Shown: positions 26,694-36,228, counted from the stretch's first letter. The stretch is 64,000 nucleotides of DNA from Cellulomonas sp. Root485 (GCF_001426705.1 NZ_LMFC01000002.1:476559-540558), one strand, 5' to 3'. Notes: a model not told the origin generated them from the sequence alone. Numbers and translations are program-made.

Positions 26694-27044
26694 GTGACCG
26701 TCTTCCACTGGAACGAGGCCGCCCTGTACGGGCACTCGCTGGAGTTCCTCTGCTCGGTCGATGGCGTCGCGCAGGCGCGCGTGCTGGCCGAGTCGGCGGA
26801 GGCGCAGAGGTCGCCGACCAAGGCGGACCGGATCGCCGGCCGGCATCCTCTGGTCGAGGTGGCGACGGCCCACCCGGGCGTTCTGCTCTGGCGGTTCGCG
26901 CCCGATGGCTCGACCCGACCGGACCCCCTGGACCCCGAGTGGACCGTCGGCGGCGACTCCGCGCGTGCTCTGCGGGAGGCGGACTACGACCGCTTCAACG
27001 CGGTCCAGACGGCCGCCCGGCTGCGTCGGCGCCACCGCCCCTGA
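26694..27044 (+). CDS. Hypothetical protein
   Basis: A 116-residue soluble protein, beginning VTVFHWNEAALYGHSLEFL (as Met), with a basic C-terminus. No family recognised. The start is well supported: TACCGT at 26682-26687 stands exactly 6 nt before GTG 26694, a pattern shared by many genes here. Possibly a small enzyme-associated or regulatory protein; nothing more can be read. Confidence 0.6.
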   Translation: MTVFHWNEAALYGHSLEFLCSVDGVAQARVLAESAEAQRSPTKADRIAGRHPLVEVATAHPGVLLWRFAPDGSTRPDPLDPEWTVGGDSARALREADYDRFNAVQTAARLRRRHRP

Positions 27045-27192
27045 GCCGCACGCGGGCGAAAGCGCTGGTCGTCGTGTCGTCGGCGGACCTACCCTCCCCC
27101 CGAACCCGCCCAAGGCGCGCCTACCCGGTACGGGTGCGTCCAGCCCGCAGTCGGTGAGGGTGGTTGCCCGTTCGAGCCGGGCCGGGTCCGAA

Positions 27193-27228
27193 GAGGGGTC
27201 CTCGTGCTGCGGGCGCGAAGGACCCCTC
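27193..27228. terminator. Hairpin upstream of exonuclease gene
   Basis: Ten-base perfect arms (GAGGGGTCCT at 27193-27202 and AGGACCCCTC at 27219-27228), with a 16-base loop, end 39 bp before the exonuclease start. There is no T-run, so it may be a terminator for the gene upstream. Confidence 0.5.
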
Positions 27229-27267
27229 GCCCACCTCTCGTCGGCGGTTGCTGACAGACTCTCGGCC

Positions 27268-28218
27268 ATGGCCGAACGCTCCGAGAAGCTGCTCCTGCTG
27301 GACACCGCGTCGCTGTACTTCCGGGCGTACTTCGGGGTGCCCGACTCGGTGAAGGCGCCCGATGGGACGCCGGTGAACGCGGTCCGTGGGCTGCTGGACA
27401 TGATCGCGACCCTGGTGAGCACGCACCGGCCGACGCGGCTGGTCATGTGCTGGGACGACGACTGGCGCCCGCAGTTCCGGGTGGACGCGATCCCGTCGTA
27501 CAAGGCGCACCGCGTGGCGGTCGAGGTGCCCGGCACGACGGGCGCGGAGGAGATCCCGGACACCCTCGCGCCGCAGGTGCCGATCATCGTCGAGGTCCTC
27601 GCGGCGCTCGGCATCACGCGGGTGGGGGTGCCGGGCTACGAGGCGGACGACGTCATCGGCACGCTGGTCGCGCGCGAGGTGGCGAAGAAGGACCCTGCCG
27701 TGGTCGAGGTCATCACGGGGGACCGGGACCTGTTCCAGCTGGTCGACGACACCGTCCCGGTGCGGGTGCTCTACACGATCCGCGGCATCCGGGACCTGAC
27801 GACCATCGACCAGGCGGTGCTGAAGGAGAAGTACGGCGTCCCGTCGGGGCCGGCGTACGCGGACATGGCCGTGCTGCGCGGGGACCCCAGCGACGGGCTG
27901 CCGGGGGTGCCGGGGATCGGCGAGAAGACGGCCGCGCAGCTGATCCACCGCTACGGCTCGCTCGCGGGGATCCTCGCCGCGCGCGACGCCGGCGACCCCG
28001 GGCTGACGGCGACGCAGAAGAAGCGCCTCGTGGAGTCGGCGGACTACCTGACGGTCGCGCCGGCGGTCGTCCGGGTGGCGCCCGACGCGCCCGTGGGGGA
28101 CATCGACGACCGGTTGCCGCACGTCGTGGCGGACGCCGACGGGCTCGTCGCGCTGGCGGAACGGTGGGGGCTGGTCTCCAGCGTGAAGCGCGTGGTGGAC
28201 GCTCTCGCGCTGGGCTGA
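27268..28218 (+). CDS. 5'-3' exonuclease (PolA N-terminal type)
   Basis: A 316-residue stand-alone flap/5' nuclease homologous to the N-terminal domain of DNA polymerase I. Visible motifs: LLLDTASLYFRAYF (first metal Asp), VMCWDDDWRPQFR, YEADDVIGTL, VITGDRDLFQLV, LRGDPSDGLPGVPGIGEKTAAQLI (helix-hairpin-helix) and a helical C-terminus. It would remove RNA primers or flaps during replication or repair. The ATG at 27268 lies 7 nt after CAGACT, with no Shine-Dalgarno sequence. Confidence 0.95.
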   Translation: MAERSEKLLLLDTASLYFRAYFGVPDSVKAPDGTPVNAVRGLLDMIATLVSTHRPTRLVMCWDDDWRPQFRVDAIPSYKAHRVAVEVPGTTGAEEIPDTLAPQVPIIVEVLAALGITRVGVPGYEADDVIGTLVAREVAKKDPAVVEVITGDRDLFQLVDDTVPVRVLYTIRGIRDLTTIDQAVLKEKYGVPSGPAYADMAVLRGDPSDGLPGVPGIGEKTAAQLIHRYGSLAGILAARDAGDPGLTATQKKRLVESADYLTVAPAVVRVAPDAPVGDIDDRLPHVVADADGLVALAERWGLVSSVKRVVDALALG

Positions 28219-28388
28219 CGTCGTCACCCGCACGGGTGAACTGCGCCGAACGGGTGGAAGTCGGGCGTATCAGACATGGACGCCTGTCCTCCTGCTGTGA
28301 CGTGGTTACCGACCGGTAGCCATGTCCAGCCGGGGACGACGCCGGCACCGCACCCCCGTACTCGGGTGCTGACCGGAAAGGCATGACC

Positions 28389-28931
28389 ATGTCCACCGCC
28401 CCCACCCTCAAGGCCGCGACGCGCCACGCTCCCAGCCCGGACAACACGTTCGTCCACCACGCGTCCACGACCCCGTCGGTCGTCGACCGCGCCGTCGCCG
28501 GCCTGGCGACCGTGCTCGCCCGGCACTCCATCACCGCCCTGCGGATCAGCCTCGGTCTGGTGTTCCTCGGCTTCGGCGTCCTGAAGTTCTTCCCCGGCAT
28601 GAGCCCGGCGGCGGAGCTGGCCGAGCGGACCATCGGCACGCTCACGTTCGGGCTCGTCGGCCCGACCGCCGCGCTGCTGCTGACCGCGATCATGGAGACC
28701 GTCATCGGGCTCACCCTGGTCACGGGCCTGTTCCTGCGGACCGGTCTGGTGATCCTCGCGGGTGCCCTGGTCGGCATCATGTCGCCGCTGGCGCTGTTCT
28801 ACGGCGAGCTGTTCCCGGCCGGCGGGCCGACCCTCACGGCTCAGTACGTGCTGAAGGACATCGTGCTCGCGTGCGCGGGTGCGGTCATCGGCGCCGCCGC
28901 GCTCGGTGCGCGGCTCCGCCTCCCGGAGTGA
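28389..28931 (+). CDS. DoxX-like membrane protein
   Basis: A 180-residue protein with a soluble 45-residue N-terminus and four hydrophobic helices (LRISLGLVFLGFGVLKFF, GPTAALLLTAIMETVIGL, RTGLVILAGALVGIMSPLALF and a C-terminal one). The first helix with its F-G-x-L-K-F-F end resembles DoxX/DUF417 membrane proteins. Function unknown; some members influence redox balance. GGAAAGG lies about 7 nt before ATG 28389; ATG 28383 is a less well-spaced alternative. Confidence 0.75.
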   Translation: MSTAPTLKAATRHAPSPDNTFVHHASTTPSVVDRAVAGLATVLARHSITALRISLGLVFLGFGVLKFFPGMSPAAELAERTIGTLTFGLVGPTAALLLTAIMETVIGLTLVTGLFLRTGLVILAGALVGIMSPLALFYGELFPAGGPTLTAQYVLKDIVLACAGAVIGAAALGARLRLPE

Positions 28932-28935
28932 GCCG

Positions 28936-29454
28936 TCAGTCGTTCACGAAGACGTCGGGGCCCGCCTCGCGCCAGCCGCTCGCGGCGGCCGGGATGGGCC
29001 CCGACGACGCGACGACGAGCAGGGTCTCGTCCACGGCGACCCGCGCGGTGGGCGTGGGCGGCGCGCAGGTGAGAGCGGACAGCTCCCCGGGCTGCACGGT
29101 GACGACGCACAGCGAGCCGGCAGACCCGACGGCGGCGTAGTGCCGGCCCGAGGAGGTCTCCGTGAGGAACCGGGTGGTGCTCCGGTCGATGCGCAGGGTA
29201 CCCAGGTCGTCCGACGACAGCCGGTCCCGGGACACCTGCTCGGCGGCGAACTGGGGCAGCAGGGTGGACGCGTCGACGGAGTGGTCGGTGAGCAGCGGAC
29301 CGCCCCGTGCCCACAGGAAGCCCACGGCCACGAGCAGCGCGGCCGCCACCATCGCCACCGGGGTGACGAGCGCCGGGCGACGGCGCGAGATCCCGACGCT
29401 GCGGAAGTCGTGGAACGCCTCGGAGAACAGGTCCGTGTCGTCGAACGTGGTCAT
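28936..29454 (-). CDS. Single-pass membrane protein, hypothetical
   Basis: A 172-residue protein with a cytoplasmic N-terminus of about 30 residues, one membrane helix (LVTPVAMVAAALLVAVGFLW) and an extracytoplasmic domain of 120 residues with two cysteines (SLCVVTV and LTCAPP) that may form a disulfide. No family recognised. It is convergent with the DoxX-like gene (4-bp gap) and divergent from the RNase HI gene. Confidence 0.65.
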   Translation of the reverse strand: MTTFDDTDLFSEAFHDFRSVGISRRRPALVTPVAMVAAALLVAVGFLWARGGPLLTDHSVDASTLLPQFAAEQVSRDRLSSDDLGTLRIDRSTTRFLTETSSGRHYAAVGSAGSLCVVTVQPGELSALTCAPPTPTARVAVDETLLVVASSGPIPAAASGWREAGPDVFVND

Positions 29455-29568
29455 GGGGACACATCGGCCGATCCCGCCGTCCACGTGAGCGGGTGTGTAC
29501 CGAATGACCCCGTTCGGGCGAGTGCCGCTGGTCGTCCCACGGTCCGGGGCACGGCAGAATCACTCTCC

Positions 29569-30051
29569 GTGATCACGGTCAGCACCGACGGCTCCTGCCT
29601 GCGCAACCCCGGCGGCGCCATCGGGTGGGCCTGGGCCAACCACGACGGCTCCAGCGCGAGCGGTGGCCACGCCTCGGGCACCAACCAGATCGCCGAGCTC
29701 ATGGCCGTGCTCGAGGCGATCCGCTCGCACCCCGGCGACCAGCCCCTGGTGATCCAGGCCGACTCGCAGTACGCCATCAAGTGCGCGTCGGTGTGGGTGG
29801 CCGGGTGGAAGCGCAAGGGATGGCGGACGGCCGCCGGGGGGCCGGTGCAGAACCTCGCGCTCATCCAGTCCATCGAGGCCGCCATCGCGGAACGGCCCGG
29901 TCCGGTCACGTTCGTGTGGGTGCGCGGGCACCAGGGGGACCAGTTCAACGAGCGTGCCGACGAGCTCGCGGGCATCGCGGCCCGGGGCGTCCGCGACGAC
30001 GGCCCGGCACGGGTCGCCGTCCTGCAGCCCGAGCCGGACGTCCTCTTCTAG
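29569..30051 (+). CDS. rnhA: Ribonuclease HI
   Basis: A 160-residue RNase H that cleaves the RNA strand of RNA:DNA hybrids. The four catalytic carboxylates are present: Asp 7 (STDGSC), Glu 43 (IAELMA), Asp 65 (ADSQYAIK) and Asp 131 (ERADELA), with the accessory His 121 (RGHQGD). The basic handle KRKGW is intact. GTG 29569 follows CAGAAT by 8 nt. The downstream membrane gene has its own AGGAG and may be co-transcribed. Confidence 0.95.
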   Translation: MITVSTDGSCLRNPGGAIGWAWANHDGSSASGGHASGTNQIAELMAVLEAIRSHPGDQPLVIQADSQYAIKCASVWVAGWKRKGWRTAAGGPVQNLALIQSIEAAIAERPGPVTFVWVRGHQGDQFNERADELAGIAARGVRDDGPARVAVLQPEPDVLF

Positions 30052-30062
30052 GAGCTGCGCCG

Positions 30063-30494
30063 GTGGACGATCAGGAGCGCGAGGCCAGGGTCGGCCGCAT
30101 CGTGACGTGGTCCCTCCTCGCAGTGCTGACCGTCTGTGCCGTCGGCGGGCTCGAGCTGTGGCCGCTGACGGCGTTCCGCCTCTTCAGCGAGGTGAGGACC
30201 GCCGACCAGTCGAGGCTCGAGCTGGTCGCGGAGCACCTGGACGGGACCGACGAGCCGTTGCTCGTCGCGGAGACGAACCCGGTCCTGGTGACCACCGACC
30301 GGCAGTTCCCCGACCTTCCCCGTGAGCCCGAGGAGGTCCAGCGCGAGATGGTCCTCGCGTGGCTCGACGTCTCGGGCGTGGACCCGGCGACGGTCGGGTC
30401 GGTGCGACTGGACAGGATCGCCCGGCACTACGACGTGGACACCCACACGTGGGCCGACGTCGGCCGGACGACGATCGTGGACGTCGACCTGTGA
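30063..30494 (+). CDS. Membrane-anchored hypothetical protein
   Basis: A 143-residue protein with one N-terminal membrane helix (TWSLLAVLTVCAVGGLEL) and a soluble domain with LVAEHLDGTDEPLLVAE and VREMVLAWLDVSGVD-like helices. It precedes, and overlaps by GTGA, the HTTM-like membrane gene, and the pair probably works as a unit at the membrane. AGGAG lies about 9 nt before GTG 30063. No family is recognised with confidence. Confidence 0.7.
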   Translation: MDDQEREARVGRIVTWSLLAVLTVCAVGGLELWPLTAFRLFSEVRTADQSRLELVAEHLDGTDEPLLVAETNPVLVTTDRQFPDLPREPEEVQREMVLAWLDVSGVDPATVGSVRLDRIARHYDVDTHTWADVGRTTIVDVDL

Positions 30495-31390
30495 GGCGGC
30501 TCTGGGCACGGGTGGACGAACGCCTGGTGGCGCCGGGCCCGGGGTTCCGGGTGGTGGAGATCCAGGTCCTCCTGGCGGCCGTCGTCGCGCTGCGCCTCGC
30601 CACCCGCGACTGGACGCAGATCGCCGAGCGCCCCGCTGCGCTGCGCGACGGCCTCACGGTCATGAGCTGGTACACCGGCACGCCGCCGCCGTGGGCGCTC
30701 GTCGCCGTCCAGGTCGTCGGCCTGGCGTGCGCTCTGCTGGTGGTCGCGCAGAGACGGCCACGCCTGGCGTTCGCCGGGCTGTGGATCGCGTACACCTCGC
30801 TCACGGCGCTGTGGGGGAGCTCCGGGAAGGTCATGCACAACGACGTGCTGACCGTCCTGGTGGCCGCGGTGTTCCTCGTCGCGGCCGGCCCGCCGAGAGA
30901 CGCCTGGGCCGACGTCCGGGTCCGCTACGGCTGGCCGCCGCGGACGGCGCTCGCGGTCATCGCGCTGGTGTACGTCGTGTCGGGCGCGCAGAAGCTGGTG
31001 CACAGCGGGCCGGGGTGGGTCTTCAGCGACAACATGACCTGGATCCTGCGCCTGGGCCTGTCGGCACACCTGTCGGGCGGCGCTGATCCGGTGGCGCAGG
31101 ACCTGGCCCGGACCGTCGCCGACCACGGCTGGATGAGCGCGTCGCTCGCCGGTGGTGCGCTGCTCCTCGAGCTGACCGCGCCGCTGTGGCTCGCGGTCCG
31201 ACGCACGAGGCTGCTGTTCGTGCTCTCCGTGACGCTGATGCACGGCAGCATCTGGCTGTTCATCGGCCTGGACTACTGGGCGTGGCCGATGACGGTCGCG
31301 GCCGTGGCCGTGCCGATGGCGCTCGCCCCGGACCGTCCGCTGTGGAGACGGCGCCGCGCGGTCAGTGCGGCTGGTGCGCCACGGCGATGA
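30491..31390 (+). CDS. HTTM-like multi-pass membrane protein
   Basis: A 299-residue protein with about eight hydrophobic helices. GKVMHNDVLTVLVAAVFLV, VYVVSGAQKLVHSG and LMHGSIWLFIGLDYW resemble the HTTM domain shared with vitamin-K-dependent gamma-carboxylases and related actinobacterial membrane proteins. Start GTG 30491 overlaps the previous stop (GTGA). The 3' end overlaps the convergent DUF3806 gene by 29 bp. Activity unknown. Confidence 0.75.
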   Translation: MRRLWARVDERLVAPGPGFRVVEIQVLLAAVVALRLATRDWTQIAERPAALRDGLTVMSWYTGTPPPWALVAVQVVGLACALLVVAQRRPRLAFAGLWIAYTSLTALWGSSGKVMHNDVLTVLVAAVFLVAAGPPRDAWADVRVRYGWPPRTALAVIALVYVVSGAQKLVHSGPGWVFSDNMTWILRLGLSAHLSGGADPVAQDLARTVADHGWMSASLAGGALLLELTAPLWLAVRRTRLLFVLSVTLMHGSIWLFIGLDYWAWPMTVAAVAVPMALAPDRPLWRRRRAVSAAGAPRR

Positions 31391-31874
31391 CCGCGAGCGC
31401 GCCGCCCGCCGTCTCCTCGACGTAGTCCTTCACCCAGCCGACGGGAGCCGTGCCCCACGACTCGGCGACCGCCGCGACCGGGAACACGACCAGGTCGATC
31501 TCGGGGTGGGTCAGGACCAGCTCGGGGGCGCCGTCGGCACGGGCCGAGCCCCACACGAGCATGGGGACCCGCTGCGCGACGAGGTCGCCGAGCGAGACAC
31601 CGAACGCGTGCACCAGCGACTCCGGGTCGGTGCGGTCACGCTCCTCGGACTGCAGCCAGATCGCCTGGACGCGGTCGAAGAGGTCGCCGAGCGTCTGCGT
31701 GTCGACGGTGCCCGCGCACAGACCGGTGATGATCTCGCGGTGCTGCGCGGCCCAGACCTGCTCGGCGGCGTTCAGCGGGTCGACCTGGACCGTGTGGCTG
31801 TCGTCGGCGGGCGTGTGCGGGTGCGGCACCTCGCCACCGTCGGACGGCCTCGCTGCTCGTCTGAACAATCCCAT
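31362..31874 (-). CDS. DUF3806 family protein
   Basis: A 170-residue soluble protein. The DUF3806 domain covers most of it: helices with QVWAAQHREIITGL and RVQAIWLQSEERD, then VHAFGVSLGDLVAQR, DLVVFPVAAVAESW and the closing VGWVKDYVEET. AGGAGAGG lies about 1-4 nt before the ATG region at 31874. It shares the domain with the longer protein at 12898-14199. Function unknown. Its 3' end overlaps the convergent HTTM-like gene. Confidence 0.8.
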   Translation of the reverse strand: MGLFRRAARPSDGGEVPHPHTPADDSHTVQVDPLNAAEQVWAAQHREIITGLCAGTVDTQTLGDLFDRVQAIWLQSEERDRTDPESLVHAFGVSLGDLVAQRVPMLVWGSARADGAPELVLTHPEIDLVVFPVAAVAESWGTAPVGWVKDYVEETAGGALAVIAVAHQPH

Positions 31875-31980
31875 GCCTCTCCTATCGACGCCGACGACCC
31901 GGCGCTTGAACCTGAGATCTGTCGGGTCGCCCGGTCGGCACTCTGGTCTCCGCGGGCAACCGAGCCTGAGGGGAGCGACG

Positions 31981-32014
31981 TGGGCCGCGCCGACCCGGAG
32001 GTCGACGCGGCCCA
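31981..32014 (-). terminator. Hairpin after the subtilase gene
   Basis: A near-perfect stem: TGGGCCGCG with CGCGGCCCA outside and CGACC with GGTCG inside, separated by one mismatch and a four-base loop. It starts 20 bases beyond the subtilase stop and lies between two genes read in the same (minus) direction. Confidence 0.65.
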
Positions 32015-32033
32015 TGTCACAGGAGCCGGAGGC

Positions 32034-35000
32034 TCAGCTCTTCGTCACGGTCAGCGTGTGTGCCGCGACCGTCGGCAGGTAGCCGCCGTTCCCGGTGTAG
32101 TACGCGACCACGACGCTCGACCGCTGCGCCGCCGGCAGGGTCACGGTGGCGGTGCCGTCGGCGAGCGGCACGGTGGCCACCCGCTGCAGACCCACCGTGA
32201 ACGTGACCGACCCGGTCGGCACCGGAGCGCCTGCGCGTCCGGTGATCGCGACGGTGACCTTGGCCTTCGCGCCCTTGGCGACGGTCCACGAGTCCGCCGT
32301 GAGCGCCGCCTTGCTCGTCGCGGGGGTCACCCGGTACGACCGCTGGGTCTGCGAGCCGGTGACTTCCGCACTGCCCGCGTAGACGGCGGTCAGCTGGTGC
32401 GTCCCCGCGGCGAGGTCCGCCGGGAGGGCGATCGTCGCGGTGCCCTTGAGGCCGTTGACGACGAGCTCACCGGAGCCGAGCACCTTGCCCTTCTCCTTGA
32501 TCTCGACGACCCCGGTCGGTGCCGTCGTCTCGCCGGTGACGACGACCGTGGCCGTCGTGACCGTCCCGAACGAGGCCGAGTTGTTCGACAGCGTGAGGGC
32601 CGACGTCGAGCTCGACTTCTTGATGTCGACCGGGACGACCGCCGACGTGGACGGCGCGTACAGGCCGCTGTCCGGCGTGAACGTCGCACTCAGGGAGTGC
32701 GCGCCCGCGCCCAGCTTGACCTTGACGGCCGCCTTGCCGGCCGTGACGGCCGACGAGCCGATCTCCGTCTGCCCGTCGAGGAACGACACGGTGCCGGTGG
32801 CCTCCTTCGGGGCGACGGTGGCCGTGAGCGTGAGCTCCTGGCCGGCCTTCTTGCCGCCCGTGACCGCGAGCGTCGTGGTCGTCGGCGTCGCCGCCGGGAC
32901 CGTGACGTCGACCACCTGGACGCGGGACACGGTGTCCGCGTTCTGGTGCTGGAACACCAGGAGCTGGCCGTCGGCCGCGCCCGTGCCCTTGTGGACCGGG
33001 ATGACGGCGCCGTCGGCCCCGAGCGTGGAGAACGAGCCCGGGATGTCGTTGTCGAACCAGAACGGCGGGTCGTACGGGTTCACCGTGAACGACTCGACCG
33101 TGTCCAGGAGCCCGGAGTCGGCGGCCGCGTAGTCGGAGTACGTCGACACGGAGATCGTCGGGGTGGAGCCGGCCGGGATGCCCGCCCAGTCGAGCCCGAT
33201 CGGGGCGATCAGGACGTTGTTGTCGAACACGCCCGACTCGACGGTGCCGGAGAACCCGTTGATGAGCTGGACGTCGAGGTTTTCGCCGGTGACGTAGTCG
33301 AACGTCGCGGCGATCGTGACGTCGGCGTCGTCGTTGTACTTCTGCACGACCGTCTCCAGGTCGTACGCGCCGTCGCCGTCGATGTCGATGTCGATGACGG
33401 GGATGACGTAGCGGCCGAGCGTGGCCCACTCCCCGTCGGTCGCGATGCCGATGCCCAGGAGACCCGTGCTCGGGTCGCCGCCGGCTGCGGCGACCGCGGG
33501 TGCCGTCGAGGCCCAGCCCACGTACCGGATGTCACCGGCGGCGGTGGCCGACGGCGACGTGACGAGCCCCGGAACGGTCTCGAGCTTGGGGCTCGTGGCC
33601 GCGAGGTTCAGCGGGCTGGTCAGCGAGTACCAGCCACCGGACGCCACACCGCGGCCCGAGATCGCGAGGTCCGCCGTCGCCGCTGCGGCGTCGGCGAACG
33701 CGACCGGGGAGGCCGTGAGGTCGGAGACCAGTCGCGGTGCCGCCTGCAGCGGGACCCGCAGGCTCGTCGAGCCCGAGGTCAGGACCAGGCGGCCCGAGAC
33801 CTCGGAGACGTACTCGCGCGGGATGCCCGCCTGGATGGCAGCCGACGTCGGGTCGAGCTCACGCTGGAGCGTGGCCGGGTCGGCTGTGAGCGTGAGGGTC
33901 ACGACGGCGGACTTCCCGGGCGCCAGGGTGATCGAGGCCGGGGTGGCCGTGATGGTGGCGCCGCCGGACGTCGACGAGCTCGACACCGAGGTGGTGTACC
34001 GCTGGCTCGTCGAGCCGTAGTTCTTCACGGTCACGGTCTTCTTGGCGACGACCGTGCTGTCACCCACCGGCACGACACCCCAGGTCACCGAGGTCTGCTC
34101 GGGGTCCTGGGTGTTGTAGGCGATGACGTTGGTGTTGACCGCGTCGAACGCGTCGACCCGACCGGACCCGACCCGCTCCGGCCCGTAGGCCGTGCCGGTC
34201 CCGCCCGGACCCGTCCAGATGTCGTGCGTCGCGGTGTTCACGACGGCTGCCTTGACCTGCTCGGCCTCCCAGCTCGGGTGGGCCGCGCGGACCAGGGCGG
34301 CGATGCCCGCGACGTGCGGGCTCGACATCGAGGTGCCGGACAGGGAGTTCGGCTGGTTGCCGGCACCCGAGGCCGCGGACAGGATCTGCGTGCCGGGAGC
34401 GGCGACGTCAGGCTTGCCGTGGCCCAGCGAGCCGTGCACGCCGCGCGACGAGCCGCCGTTCAGCATGTCGCCGGCGATGTCCTGGACGACCGTGCCGGCC
34501 AGCCCGGGGCCGATGTGGACCGTGAGCGTGCCGGCCTGGATCTCCGGGAGCAGCAGGTCCGTGGTGGAGGCGGTCATCTGGAAGCCGGGGATGGCGGCGT
34601 TGCCCGAGATGCCGGCCGGGAACGGGGTCAGCTCGGTGGGCAGCAGCACGCCGACCGCACCGGCGGCCGTCGCGTTGTTGAACCGGACGACCGACCCGCA
34701 GCGGCGGGCGGTGTCGTCGTCGTTCCACCAGAGGTAGGCGACCTTGCCGGCGACGGCGGCCGCCTGGGCCGCGGTGAACGCGGTGCAGCCGTCGAAGTTG
34801 CTGCCGGGGTTGCCGACGGGTGCCGTGACGTCCGCGCCGCCGTAGGCGACCGAGTTCTGGCCGGAGTGGATGCCGACGAGCGCCGGGTTCGCCGCAGCGG
34901 TGACCTCGACGCCGTCGTACGTCTGCGGGGCGCCGACGGAGTTCGCGACGGTCAGGGCGCTCGCGGCGTTGCCCGGGCCACCCCCGATGTCGGTGATGTC

Positions 35001-36182
35001 ACCGGCGTTGCCGGACGCGATCACCATGACCGTGCCGAGCGCGGTCAGCGCGTCGATCAGCAGGTTGTCCGGGTCGTCGGCGGGGGAGCCGTCGCTGCCG
35101 AGCGACATGTTGACCACGTCGAGCCGGTCGCTCAGGTCGCCGTCGGCGTTCGGGTCGGCGGCGCGGTCGAGGGCCAGCGACGTCAGGTTCGTCGAGCCAC
35201 CGATGTCACCGAACACCTTGAGCGCGAAGATCCCCGCGCCGGGTGCGGTGCCGGGGCCGACGAGCCAGTCGGAGACGTCGGTGAGGCCGCTGTAGTCGCC
35301 CTCGAACGTGGTGCCGTCGGGCAGGACGCCGTAGCCGGCGGCGGTGCCGGAGACGTGGGTGCCGTGCCCGACGTTGTCGGACAGGTAGGTGCCGTCGATC
35401 GGGTTCTCGTCGGGGCTCGGCACGGGGGTCGCGCCCTCGAGGTCGTCGCTCGCGCTGTACAGCGCGCCGGCGAAGTCGTACCCGCCGATGAACTTGGCCG
35501 GGTCGTAGAAGCCCGCGGGGACCGGGCCGGAGCCGTCGGTGCCGTAGGCCTCCTGGTACGCCTCCACCGTGCCGGGGCCGCCGAAGTCGGCGTGCGTGTA
35601 GTCGAGACCGGTGTCGATGACGCCGATGCGGACGCCCTCGCCGGTCTGGCCGGTGTCCTGCCACACCTTCAGCGCACGTGTGAACTCGACGTTGTGCGCG
35701 TTCGTGGCGGTCTTCGGGGTGACGCGGTAGACGGCGACCACGTCGGGGGAGTCGGCCAGCGCGCGGACCTGCTCGGCGTCGCCGGTGACCAGCGTGCCCG
35801 CGACGAGGTTGGTGAGCGTCGCGATCTGCTTCGGCGCGGCGGAGGAGGCCGAGCGGGCGGTGACCTGCTGCGGGACGACCTCGTCGGCGAGCGCCTCGGT
35901 GTCGGCTGCCGCCTCCTTGACCTCGGCGGGGGTGCCGCCGTCGGCCGTGATGTCACTGCCGGACTTGGCGTCGAGCTGGACGAACGCGGTGACGTTGCCC
36001 TTGGCGTCGACCAGGTCGCGGGCGAGCTTGCTGTCGAGCCGCCCCTCGATCGCCTTGGCGTTCCCCGCTGTCGGGCCGTCTGTCGGCGGTGGTGCCGCCG
36101 AGGCGCCGCCGGCGCCGAGTAACGCTGTGCTGACCGCGACGGACAAGGCGGTGACGGCGGCGAGGACGGGTCGACGTGGCAT
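32034..36182 (-). CDS. Secreted S8 subtilisin-like peptidase, 1382 residues
   Basis: A large extracellular serine protease. Signal peptide at residues 1-29 (ending GGASAA); inhibitor I9-like propeptide ~40-160; S8 domain with Asp ~190 (VIDTGLDYTH), His ~273 (GHGTHVSGT), Asn (IASGNAGD) and Ser ~618 (GTSMSSPHVAG). A PA domain is inserted in the catalytic domain (NFDGCTAFTAAQAAAVAGK to GFQMTAST). Fn3-like and mixed beta regions follow, then three Ig-like repeats to the C-terminus. There is no LPxTG anchor, so it is probably released. A CRP-like site (36229-36242) lies 47 bp upstream. It would serve in protein nutrition or surface processing. Confidence 0.93.
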   Translation of the reverse strand: MPRRPVLAAVTALSVAVSTALLGAGGASAAPPPTDGPTAGNAKAIEGRLDSKLARDLVDAKGNVTAFVQLDAKSGSDITADGGTPAEVKEAAADTEALADEVVPQQVTARSASSAAPKQIATLTNLVAGTLVTGDAEQVRALADSPDVVAVYRVTPKTATNAHNVEFTRALKVWQDTGQTGEGVRIGVIDTGLDYTHADFGGPGTVEAYQEAYGTDGSGPVPAGFYDPAKFIGGYDFAGALYSASDDLEGATPVPSPDENPIDGTYLSDNVGHGTHVSGTAAGYGVLPDGTTFEGDYSGLTDVSDWLVGPGTAPGAGIFALKVFGDIGGSTNLTSLALDRAADPNADGDLSDRLDVVNMSLGSDGSPADDPDNLLIDALTALGTVMVIASGNAGDITDIGGGPGNAASALTVANSVGAPQTYDGVEVTAAANPALVGIHSGQNSVAYGGADVTAPVGNPGSNFDGCTAFTAAQAAAVAGKVAYLWWNDDDTARRCGSVVRFNNATAAGAVGVLLPTELTPFPAGISGNAAIPGFQMTASTTDLLLPEIQAGTLTVHIGPGLAGTVVQDIAGDMLNGGSSRGVHGSLGHGKPDVAAPGTQILSAASGAGNQPNSLSGTSMSSPHVAGIAALVRAAHPSWEAEQVKAAVVNTATHDIWTGPGGTGTAYGPERVGSGRVDAFDAVNTNVIAYNTQDPEQTSVTWGVVPVGDSTVVAKKTVTVKNYGSTSQRYTTSVSSSSTSGGATITATPASITLAPGKSAVVTLTLTADPATLQRELDPTSAAIQAGIPREYVSEVSGRLVLTSGSTSLRVPLQAAPRLVSDLTASPVAFADAAAATADLAISGRGVASGGWYSLTSPLNLAATSPKLETVPGLVTSPSATAAGDIRYVGWASTAPAVAAAGGDPSTGLLGIGIATDGEWATLGRYVIPVIDIDIDGDGAYDLETVVQKYNDDADVTIAATFDYVTGENLDVQLINGFSGTVESGVFDNNVLIAPIGLDWAGIPAGSTPTISVSTYSDYAAADSGLLDTVESFTVNPYDPPFWFDNDIPGSFSTLGADGAVIPVHKGTGAADGQLLVFQHQNADTVSRVQVVDVTVPAATPTTTTLAVTGGKKAGQELTLTATVAPKEATGTVSFLDGQTEIGSSAVTAGKAAVKVKLGAGAHSLSATFTPDSGLYAPSTSAVVPVDIKKSSSTSALTLSNNSASFGTVTTATVVVTGETTAPTGVVEIKEKGKVLGSGELVVNGLKGTATIALPADLAAGTHQLTAVYAGSAEVTGSQTQRSYRVTPATSKAALTADSWTVAKGAKAKVTVAITGRAGAPVPTGSVTFTVGLQRVATVPLADGTATVTLPAAQRSSVVVAYYTGNGGYLPTVAAHTLTVTKS

Positions 36183-36228
36183 GTGCGCATCCCTGGCTCG
36201 AGGAGGATCGACATGCGTGCAGCGGAGC

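Noticed and set aside
27166..27182. tRNA T-arm-like stem-loop (GCCCG, TTCGAGC, CGGGC)
   Set aside because: No matching acceptor, D-arm or anticodon arm at correct distances; could be chance or a worn att remnant.
31365..36122. Very long plus-strand ORF of about 1585 codons
   Set aside because: It is the reverse-frame shadow of the subtilase and DUF3806 genes, with Arg/Val/Asp-rich composition and no domain.
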